A DNA stretch of 64,000 nt from the NCBI GenBank assembly GCA_012295275.1, contig CM022679.1, forward strand, positions 16,998,342 to 17,062,341, given 5' to 3'. Both the position numbers and the translations under genes were made by a program. Shown in pieces: positions 11,233 to 23,400 of the stretch. Positions within the stretch are counted from its first letter, which is position 1. Every line of letters starts with the position of its first letter. Under the pieces are notes generated by a model that worked only from the letters and a program-made list of their open reading frames with translations, was not told the origin of the DNA and ran no database searches. The DNA is from Chrysomallon squamiferum (lineage: Eukaryota; Mollusca; Gastropoda; Neomphalida; Peltospiridae).

Positions 11233-14200
11233 CTAAAATAAAACATATTAAATATTAAAATAACACTTCATATATATATACACACATATATATATAAATA
11301 TTTATATATATTATGGAGAAGGAATAATTTTGTAAATCTAAAACAAAATCCTAGTTATTAGAAAATTATTACAGATGAATTAGAATGACTATAAAGAATG
11401 AATTATATTAACACAATTTTAATAAACTAACAGGAAAAAAGACTAAATTAATTAATATCTAAAAGTAATTTTTGTTTATTACAAATTATAGATAAATAAA
11501 CATAATAATTTAGTTTTTCTACCATAAAGCTTCAAATTATTTTATAAAATGGAAAATTAACTTTTATTTTTTTTTTTTTTTTTAAATTTAGTATTATTTC
11601 ATCTGTGAACATTAAAATTTTTCAAGAATGTGATAATTAGTTAAATAACATTCTGCAGTTTCTAGCTATTTCTTGAAACTAATATTCTGAACAGATTTCA
11701 GCTGTGACCTGTCGACAGAAAGCGTGCGTGCCAGCATTCGCCAGTCGTTTCCTCTTGTGTTGGGCGGATCAAGCAGCATACACAGCTGAGCCTTTATGTG
11801 AGGTGGTAACCTGAAGTAGTAACGAAATATTTAGCCTGTACAAGGTAATACATTTATTAACAGCTATAAAAATAGTGCAGTATTACATAGCGTACAAAGC
11901 TAAAAAGGCATATATTAAGAACTGTCTGCATACAGTTACCAAATTTATATATCAAAGTGAGTGAATTATTTCGTAACAATTCTCAAATTATTTTGTAATC
12001 AGTTATAAAATATTTAAATGTGCTTTCATTTTCTTTCTGCCATTTTATTTAAATAATAATAATAATAAATTAAAAATTAGAATTCTCTAAAGACGACATA
12101 AACCAAACCAACCTGAACACTTGTGAAGATGGATCAAGTGTTACCATGGAGCTAAATCCTGAACTGGTACCCACAGAGTTGACAGTAGAAGACCTTCCTT
12201 TTAGTGTCCCTGAGGGTGTAGGACATGGCGGCATCTTCTGAAACAAGGTTTTATTACATTATTTATCAGTACAGCTGAAACAGTAAATTTGTAATTTGTA
12301 AATAATAAAATATAAATAAAATAAATAAATAAATAATATAAAAATAAAGTAAATAAGTATAAAAATAAAGAAATTATAAGGAAATGGAAAAGAAAAGAAA
12401 TTTATAGTTTTCATTCACAACGACTGAACGTTACAATTTATGTAAAAGTATCTTCATTAACATAAATTTAGTTATAAGTTCTTCATTTTCTCATTTTCAA
12501 TATTAGAACCACAAATAAGATAATACTTGTGGTTCATTCCAGTTAGATACAGTTTTTGTATATAAACAATGGCCTGATAACTAAACTGTGAAATGAGTCC
12601 TAATATAATGATTTATGAAATTATACAAACTGATTTTTGTAGTTTAGGTTTAAAATTATTTTTACCTACAGTTCAGTATCACATTTCAAAGAGAATTTTA
12701 AAGAGCATGTTCTTGCTTCAGCATACCTTTGATAATTTTCTTCAAATGTTTTTCCCTGGCATTTCCTTAGTAATATATTCTAATTTAGGAAAGACATCTT
12801 TGATATGAGAAGAAAGGCTGAAGAAATTCATTTATTTGTCTTCTTTTTCTTTTTTCATTTGGAAAAAGCTTTCAAACAAAGCCAAAGAAACACTTTTTCT
12901 TTCATTAATGTATTTGACATGTTTATCTTTTTCACCTCTATATTCTGCCATGTAAATTTCTTTTTGTTTCTTTGTTAATAAGCACAAACAGCTTTGCTAA
13001 ATCTAGTAAATGTCTTTAGTCACTTGGTAGCATTCATTCATAAATCATAAGCTAACCTATAGTCAAGTCTGTTCATCAGACTGAATTAAAGTTCTTTAAT
13101 TCACATCTACATCTCCAGACTATTAAAAGACTATGGTTATTTACACTTTATCACATGTAAACTGTACATGAGAATGGGCTCTGTTGAAGAAGAAAAGGGA
13201 AAAAAGGAGAACATATAAATATTTAAAGTTTTTCTTAACTCTGTAGGTACACAAATATTACAGGAAACAATGCAACATATTTTTATGTTTCTAAGTTCTT
13301 GTATTAGTGTGATTGAGGATGACAGTGCTTAATGTAACTGTACAGCAAATTAAGTTCTTACTTTATCAGTTTATGTAATATCAATACATTTGTTTACTGT
13401 ATGTTGTAATATGTATTCTATGTTTTTCTTAATGTACATCCTTTTATTCTTGTATACTTCTATACATCTAAAAGCATTTAAAGTAGCAATTTTAAAAATG
13501 CATTCAATTCTTCTCTTTTTTTTTTTAACAGTTTCAAACCAGTTTATAATATATTGTTTATATAATAAAGACACTTTTTTCTGTAATTACACACTATAAC
13601 ACATAAAAAGTACATCCAGTGTAGTGTACAGCTGTAGATGGAAGTATAAAATATTCTATATTCTACAAAATTTAGACACTCGCTTCTATTATTGTATTCT
13701 GACAGGGCAAACTTGTCATGGCTACCAAACATAGGACACCATTTTCTGATTTGCAAAAAAAGGACAAACATTAACTGAGCTAGAATTCAAAAAGGCACCA
13801 GTGGTTTATTTGCCCTGAGTCTTTGTTTTTGTAATGTATTATACACAAAAATATTATATTTATATTTCACAAACACTAGATATATATTTCACTTCAGAAC
13901 TTTTTTCAGTGTTCTGATGAACTCACCTCTTTGAGATTGCTGACAATCTGCAGGACCTGTCTGTTGGACAGGATAGCTTTCTGATACACCTGAATCTTAC
14001 AGCTGATCTTTGTCTGACTGCGGTCAACCAGCTCCAGGCTGAATGAGCAGTGCAGTGTGTTCTGGTTTCCACTCCAAATATGTCTGAATGGAATCTCCTG
14101 AAAGTTCACAGATGTTTTTTAACTTTAGTTTATAGACAAGAGTAGAAGTATTACTAAGAAATCAAATTATTACTGTAGAATGTTGAAGATTTTTATAACA

Positions 14201-17200
14201 ATTAAAACTAATATAGTTGGGGTTTTGAGGTGTTTTTTTTAATAATATACAGAATGTTTATAAATATTTAATTTATAATAAATATGAATCCTATGAATTA
14301 AAAATGATTATTTTGTGATATAAAATTGCCAGTGACAGTCTGTATATTTAGTATTATCTATTCTACCTGGTAATTGGCTGCGAGTTTGCTTCTCCAGCCT
14401 GGGGATAATTCTTCAATAGTTAGGCACAGATTGTTGCCACCATCTTGGAATGGAATCTGTTTTGGTTTGTCAAGTAATCTCCCACCTAATCTACGTTCCA
14501 TCTGAATCACACCCTAAAATAGACAACACAACAATGAGCACAATTCCTTTTTCCACACAATCTATTTCTTTAGACACTTCCATTCTCCTACTGTACCCAG
14601 TAATCTACTTTCTTTAGACAATTCATTCTACTACTCTACTCAGTCATCTACTTTCTTTAGACAATTCCTTCTACAAATCTACTCGTTAATCTACTTTTTT
14701 TTTAACAATTCCTTCTACTACTCTACCCAGTAATCTACTTTCTTTAGACAATTCCTTCTATTACTTACTGTACACAGTAATCTATTTTTTTAGACAGTTC
14801 CTTCTACTATTGTAAACAATAATCTATTTCTTTAGACAATTCATTCAACTATTCTAATCAGTAATGTACATTTTAAGACAATTGGAATTCATTCTATGGT
14901 ACACTTTCAACAGACAATTCCTTCTGTTATTGTACAAAATGATCTACTTTGTTCAAACAATTCCTTCTGTTATTGAATACAGTAATCTACCTTCTTCATC
15001 CTTCTTCTCTTATACACAATAACTGATTTTCTTTAGATAATTCATTCTAATATATAAATTAAATAAATAAATAATGAAGCATTTCATGAAATATAATATT
15101 AAAATAATATAATTTTAAAATATACAAGTTAGTAATTAAAACTGTAACACAGTTCCTGTGTAAAAGATATTTATAAAAATGCTATTGTTTTCACCTCTAA
15201 GGCATCAGCTGTATCCTCAACCACATACACTCTAATGCTGTATTCGAGTGAAGGTGTGATGGATGGGGCAAAGGCTGCTAGTCGCAGAATCTTCACTGCC
15301 CTGCCGCCACTGACAGACTCACCAATCAAAGCATACCGCTGCAGCTGATCAGTCACCAGGTGGCAGTGGTCTGCATCTAACTGCATGTACAGTGGTGTGT
15401 TTATTGTTTCATGACCCAGTGTCACTAGTTTCTGAAGTGAAAACAATCATAATTTTAATTACGTTTTATATTAAAAACATATTAATGTCAGCAATATTGC
15501 AATAATGTACAGATTAATGTTTGGCTAAGTGGCTAGATTATAAACTGACTGTATTTAAATCATCAGCCATCATTTGAATGGAAAACTCAGCAGTACCACT
15601 TTAATCATTAAACTGCCAGCTAAACAAGTATAACAAAATGAATCTGTCTTCAAACTGTTACCTAATGTTTAAGCAGCTGTGACTAAATATGTAAATTATT
15701 GTGCAACATATGATGAGTTTGCCGAAATATATAGCAGTGTTGTAAACTGAATATATCTTTAAACAGTCATCTGATATTGGTGAAATATATTGAAGTTTAG
15801 TTTATAGTCTTCAGTCAGTGACGTAATGTTTGAATAGCAGATGAAATTCACAGCAGTATTATTCATTTAATTTATATTTATTTTATCATGTAATGTATGG
15901 CTAGTTGATATAATTTGTAGCAACAATGCAAACCCTGTGTATGTGTGTGGTTTTGATTTTTATTAATAATGCTGTTTTTTTTTTTTTTTTTTTTTTTAAA
16001 GCTAAGATTTGGTTAAATGAGTGAATATTCTGCAGTATTACAATGTCAGTCACTGATCAGTCCAGAGATAAAGAAATATAAAACATGGGACTAATTGCAG
16101 ATCAATTATAATGAATGCAATAAAACTGTCACATTGATTTAACAAATTGTTCATTACCTCATTCTACACAGAAAGAAACATTAAAAAAAATAATAAACTG
16201 AAAGAGAAAAAAAGATACTAGAAAATTAATTGTTTTCTTCCCCAATTTGATTAAACTACCATCCTTTCTTTCCCAATAACTTGGTTTTACAGCAGTAAAT
16301 TTCATGCTTTTGAGTGAGTCAATAAAACTGGTTAATTACATTGCCACGTCATCAAAGCAGTGGCATAAATATATGGCCTGTGATATGAGTGAAGTCTGGC
16401 TTTATTTAACTATTTCACAATCTCAACTTCACCAGAGTCATAAAACTTGCTGAGTCATAATAATGAAAAGACGCCTTGTTTTTTTTTAATTTTTTATTAT
16501 GACACTTAATCAGAGGAAATATCTTGTTTTAATTACATAAAATTGAAGAGTCAAAAATCTGCAACATGTGAAATGTCTGGTAGCAAGTATGTGTCATCTG
16601 TCTGTCAGTGAAGAAGATGAGTGTTTAATCAAAAACACTATAGAGAAATTAAAAACACACAGTATACTGAAAACTGTCAACAGGCTTTGAGAAACCTTTA
16701 ACAGAAGTAAATGTACAAATCGGAAGTAACTATAAGTACAGTTTACTTCCTAACTGTAACAGTTTACAAGTTAATTCCAGTGTTTGCTTACAAATATGTC
16801 TTAATTAAAACTTTTCATATTACTTCTATAAAAATCATCAATAATTAAAATTTTATTATGCATTCTTAACAGATATTTTTATATGTTTAATTTGCAGGTT
16901 CTCAGTCACTTGTTGACAATATTATAATAATTATTTATTAGTCATCATGTAAAATAAATTATTGTATTCTCAGCACTGTACAAAATCTCATAAGGTGTAT
17001 TTCCTCTTAGTCATCATGTTTAACCTTCACATAAAGAGAAAGCATTGTTTTTCTTCTTGTTAGACATCATGTAGAAAGCTCAGGAGACTATCTGCTGTTA
17101 ACAAACATGTACGTACCTGCCACTCTGGCGGCTCATCAGCAGGTGTGTAACTGCTGTACACAGAAAGAATCCAGCCTCCCTGTCTCATACTGGCACAGTG

Positions 17201-17340
17201 TTGAAATGAGAGAATTATCGGCTTCTTTAACATGGCAGACTGGGGTCCAATCAACAACACAGGACTTAGAATTGTTTGATGGTCTACAAGAACAGTTACT
17301 TTTTGTAAACAAAATGATTGTAAATAAAGAAACACACACA

Positions 17341-17435
<95 letters not shown>

Positions 17436-20400
17436 CTTTCAAGTCACAAATATAAAGATAACAGATTTTATAACCACACTGAAACTTTATTTTTCTTAAT
17501 AAACCTTAACTATAATAGCAGTCTGTTTCTCTGTTTCTTTGGGTTTTTTCTGTCTGTCTCTATTTCTCCATCTCTCTTTCTGTCTTTATCTCTGTGTATC
17601 TGTCAATCCATATGTAGTTGCTTATACAATAATTTAAATCAGTAACCTTTTTAAATGTTTCAGATATTAACTTACCATTTAATCTGGGTCTGTCTTTATC
17701 ATCACGACAAACTGCCATGTAGACCTCCTCGACACAACCCTTTTTGATGGCACCCTCTGGAATTGTCATACACACACCTAAAACAAAACAATAAATAAAT
17801 AAAATGGCATTTTCTGAAAATGTTATATGCATAAAATTAAAAATTAAAAATTAAAAATATAATAATAATAAAATGGAAGCCATTTTTCTGTAACTGATAC
17901 AAACATTAAACAATTTTTAAAAACAGAAAATGATCCAAAATTGAGTTATTGTTGGAAACTGCTAAATACATACATAAAAATTATAAAAGTAAGAAGAAAC
18001 TAAATCATAAAAAGAAAAAGAAACAAATAAAATGTGAAAAAGGATATTTTAAGGAATTGACATATACACAAACACAAAGAAAGAGATTTGTTTTGTTTTC
18101 TGTTTTGTTTTAAATAAAAGTAAAAGAAAAAAGAAAGAAAAAGAACATGAAAAGGCTAATGGTTATTCTGACCGTAGTGCAACGTTATTAATTTCTATGA
18201 AGATTTCTCAGAATGGCAGAGATTCTGTTTGTTTCTTTATAAGAAAAAGCTAAAAATGTGTTTTCAATGACAAAATCTTACAAAATAACAATACAAGCCA
18301 TTTTAATTGTTTCCACATTTTTCCCTAGAGGACCATTAAAACGTTTGCAAAATTTTAGCTTTTTGATCACAACAACTCTGGGAACAATGAAACTATTTTT
18401 ACTTTTTTCATTTTATATTTGACAAAATAAATAAAATTTACAAAAAAAGCACATCAGACAACAGATATGAAAATGTTCCAAATGTCTTGTGATTTCCCTG
18501 AAGAGAAACAAGTAGTACAGTCTTTGAATGGTTTACATTCAGTTAATGTGGCTATACAAATAAATATTTACCATTTTCTTTACTTCAAAGTGAAATATCA
18601 TGTTTCATTAGATTTAAGGTACAAAAATAAAGTTGGGTTTTTTTTTACATAAAATGTTCCAGCAATAAATATGCAAATAAATGTACCAAATTTCTACATT
18701 TTAAAGATCACTATAATGTGTTTTACCACAATATATCACAACAGCAATATTTTGGGAAATATAAAAGAAATGGGTAATATCATATAATAACAGCAATATT
18801 GTTTAATATAAGATACAAAATATTGCTAATCTGATATTACTGTAATACATTATACCAACATATTTTAAATATATCATATCAACAATATCTACATGTGTAA
18901 TATGAATAGATAATGTTTATCTCAGCTGTTTTTTAAGAATTTTAACAGGTTTACTAATGGACTAAGTACAGCAGCCCTCACACAGAAAAAACTGGAGCGA
19001 ATCTCAATCAGTGTCACTTCCTAGCTCCTTAAAGAGATAACTCAAAATAACTTGAAAAAACTGATATCAGCAAAAACCAGCCTCAGCAAAACTATTAGTA
19101 CACATATACAAACATATACATATAAACATATACATACAAACATATACATATAAACATATACATACAAACATATACATATAAACATATACATACAAACATA
19201 TACACATATACATATAAACATATACATATAAACATATACATACAAACATATACATACAAACATATACACATATACATATAAACATATACATACAAACATA
19301 TACATACAAACATATACATATAAACATATACATACAAACATATACATACAAACATATACATAGAAACATATACATACAAACATATACATACAAACATATA
19401 CATACAAACATATACATATAAACATGTATGCCAAAGACAAATTGTGACTGCAACCATTGTGGTCACTAAAGATATTAAACAAGTTAATTATACAAGCCAC
19501 TGCTCTGACATTAACCAGGTTACTTTCCCTTTAGCAGAAAACTTCTGTCAGTGTTAGAAGTTATGTCTCCCTTCTGTTGACTGTGTGTATTTAATGGCAG
19601 AATTTTAAAATGGAAAAAAAAAAAAATAGCTAATCTGTTAAACCCAGTGTTAAATTGTATATGTCTTCAATATTTATTAATTGTTGATAAAAAAAAAATA
19701 AAAAAACCCAGTGAAAACATCTTTCAAGATATTATATTCTGTTTGGTAGGTTTGGGTAACTGAAAGGAAATGCTAAAAATGGCTCAGTAATCTACACAAA
19801 ATGTTTACAAAATCTCTTCATAACTTGTACAACACAATGTAGCAGAAGACCCAAAATCCATAAAAAAAAAAATCTTTGTTAATTTGTATTTTTCTTAATG
19901 ATTTATAAATGCCCTCTTAACTTTAAATAAAATCCAAAAAGTTTAAAAGTTTAATTTAACCCTGAAACCTGCTTAGAATATAATAATTCCTTATATTTCT
20001 CAAATAATTGTTTCTGAAAATGTTAATTTTTGTTTTCATTTCCTTTTTTCTTTCTTGCTTTATTTTAAGTTTAAACTCAGCATTTTCTGAATTCTCCAGA
20101 CATTGCATAATTAGACTGGTGCCAGTCACTGAGGCCTGGTCTTACTAAGACTTACTGTCAGTCTTTTCAGACTACACAAGTTCCTCAGAGATTTCTACAA
20201 AATGTCAGATTTTCTCATAATGCATTTCCTTTCTGCATGCTTTTTTTGTACAAGTTATGAAGAGATTTTTGTTTGAAGAAACCTGCAGGGAAAACAGTGT
20301 TATGTGATCCACCCTTTCTTAGTTCATCTAATCAACAGCAAATCTTTACCAGGAAACTAAACAGAGTAGTGAGAATGTGAACATTAGTATGTTTCCTTTT

Positions 20401-23400
20401 TAGTGTTAACTTTTGTCTGGTCTGTGATTAGTTATTCAGGATGTTTGTTTGCCTATTTATTTTTGTATCCATTTGTTTGCTTTCATTATAAAAAAAGAAC
20501 TATTTATATCCTTTCTGATAAACTAACAATATTAAAATTAATAACAGAATTCAAATACCCTTATTTGTGCTTAAATAAAACCAAGCTGTAAATATATGTT
20601 TATTTATTACTGTTAAAAATAATAACTGTAGCACTTTGCAAGATTTACACTATTATTTTATTAAAACTATTTCTTTTACCATTTCAAATAAAACAATTGA
20701 TATCTGTATTTCATAAATAATTCATTATTTCTAAATCATTAGCATTTTTTATTGTGTCAATAAGATGCACTAGGATGTGAAAGAAACTCTTAAAGAAATG
20801 AATGGTTCTTGTCAGTGAGGTGTCATTGAAATGATAGGAGAAGCCACTGAGGGAATTTGCCATTGTTCACAGAATGACAGCAGATTAACGTTTCTGTTTT
20901 TGCCATATGCAGAAGAAATACAAGCCAGAACATCAGATTAATAAGTTAATATCATAGAAAGTATCATATTTCTTGAAAGCTAAACTTTTATTACCATAAC
21001 TGAAATGAAACAATGATGTGCTTACCTGACACTGGAAGGGGAAACCTTCCATTCTTATTACTTAAAGTACAGAAGTTAAACTAATGGTTTTCTTACCTGA
21101 TTCTGGAAGGATAAGTCTTCCACCACTGTTACTGAAAGTACTCCATGTTACAGCTTCAGAATCAATCGTGCTCGGCAACTGCATTGAAATCATTGACTGA
21201 CGACTGTCCTGCAGGTTTTCACCCTGTGATGGTGGCCTGGGAGACACAGACAATACATTCTGGTTATCTCTTGCTAAAGAATTGTCTACTGAAACACTTC
21301 CATTCTGACTAATGTTTGGTTCTACCAGTAATGTTTTAGGGTTTGTGTTAACTGTGCCAGAAAGTCTTTGAGATGAACCAGCTCCATCTGGTACACTGTA
21401 GATAGGTGGAACTTTTTCTATTGTGTTTGTGTCATTGTTGTTTGGGGAATCTATCGGATTAACATGCTGCACTGTGACAACAGTCTGGGTCAAATCAGGC
21501 TGTACTGACAACATGTCTGCAACAAAGAGAAAAATAAATTATTAAGTTTAAAAAAAAATAAAAATTTTAAATATTATATAATAATAACAAGAAGAAACTT
21601 TAACATAAATTTATTTCAGTTTCTATGTAGTTTTGTAACTAAATGTTATTAATTATAAACTGACATATCAGAACAGTATTTCACTGAGATACTGCTGGGT
21701 AACTGAAAACATTGTTTATTTTTGTTTATTTTTTTGTTGGTGTATATTCAGGGATTTGATTTTAAAATGTAGGACAAACAATTGTTCATTAATTTAAGCT
21801 GAAAAATAATTGACTTTACAAATTTAACATTTTTATAGGACAAAAAAAAATGGTTTCCATTTTCATTTTCATTAAAAGTTATTTAGGTTAAATGAAATAA
21901 TAAGAATAAATATAATATTGTGAATACACATTTTTAAAATTAAATTTAACAGTAACATGGAAAATAGAATTTAAAAGCAAAAAAAAACAGTCCAAAAAAA
22001 AAAAAAAAATTATAATAATTATTATTATTATAATTAAAATAAAATAAAATAAAATAATACAAAAAATTGAAATTTGTATTATTTTTCTCTTTCACACAAT
22101 TCTCTGATTAAATTTAAATTTGCACAGTTGCTTAAAGCTATCAAATTTGCTGTTAAAAATTAAAGAAAACTAAAATTCCCCAAACCAATATAAAGAGTCT
22201 TGAAAAAGGAAGCTGACATGTCAGAAAACATTAGTTAGCTGAAAAGCAACGTCCAGCATTAATGATCTAGATCTGCATTTAATATTAATGACTTTGTGTT
22301 TCCCTCCATTGTTTAGGTGTCATCCCTAATTTGAGACGTCATTCTTTTAAAAGTTTATAGTGAGTCATAACTACCATGTTTGGCAACAAGATCATCTCTG
22401 ACAGAACTGTGATAGATATGCTATCTTCGTGTATGTTTCTGAGACCGAGACACGGCCCCTGGGGTCAGAAGGGAGGGGCTGGGACTAGGGATCAAACCCA
22501 GTGTGTTGTTGTGGATTCTGGTTTGACAAAGCTTGGTGTCAGGTTCACTCAGTGATCCACTCAGTCTGCAGTGTGCTGCTACACGTAAATGGGTTTTTAA
22601 TGAGATGAGAAGCCATCGAGGGAGTTTGCCATTGTTCACAGCAGGCTAACTTTTCCCATTTTGGTCATATGCAGAAGATGACAGACAGTGCTTTTCTTAA
22701 CACCAAAACAATAATACTAGAGACAATAACCAAAATATACAATAATAATGCAGATTCAAAAACAAAAATATGAAAATTTAGCTTATAACATTCTTCATTT
22801 AAAAACATAACCCTCACTAAAACTATTCTACATGATGAAGATGAAACATTGCTTTTCTTAACCTCACAATAAAAATTAAACACCCTGGAATAACCCAATA
22901 TACAATAATAATGATGATTTAAAATACATAAAATCTGTTATCTTTCTCATTTAAAAACATAAAATACTAAACAAATATTTTGTTTATAATGTTACCGTTT
23001 AATAAGTTTATTTTACATTTAAAAAATTGAATTACTTTAACAGATTTCATTGACAAAACTTTATATTTGTGACATGAGAGCATCACAGAAATTAATTTAA
23101 ATATTTCATATCTATTTTTTATTCTTCATTAAGCAATTTATTTCAAAAGATTAAGCAAATAAATGATTTGTTAAAAATAGATGTTAAACAGATAGAACTG
23201 GTCAAGGAGTGAAAGACAAACCAGTAAGAACAATACAGGTGATAAAATTAAGAATCTTTCCTCAAAATGGTTGATGAACAATACAATTATGTATCATAAA
23301 AATATATGTGGGACTTACAATTTTGGATATTTGTCTAAATCAAGAAATTTGTATTTTCCTTTTTCATTTAAGTTAATATAAATCATATTTTATGTTTAGA

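Larger units (their letters stand above)
17778..21020 (-). other. UNC5 intron (main part)
   Basis: AT-rich intron between ZU5 exons. Holds the 14-bp minisatellite at 19101-19427, several poly-A runs (19615, 19689, 19862) and dispersed repeat Y at 20834-20921. No further exon recognised. Confidence 0.7.

Noticed and set aside
17107-17499. + strand 130-codon open frame
   Set aside because: Antisense shadow of UNC5 ZU5 exon 3 extended through the CA/GA microsatellite.
19042-19500. Three overlapping - strand open frames of 123-152 codons
   Set aside because: They are translations of a 14-bp tandem repeat in three frames, inside an UNC5 intron.
22421-22639. - strand 72-codon open frame in a GC-rich island
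   Set aside because: Lies inside the probable SINE and repeat Y; not a gene.
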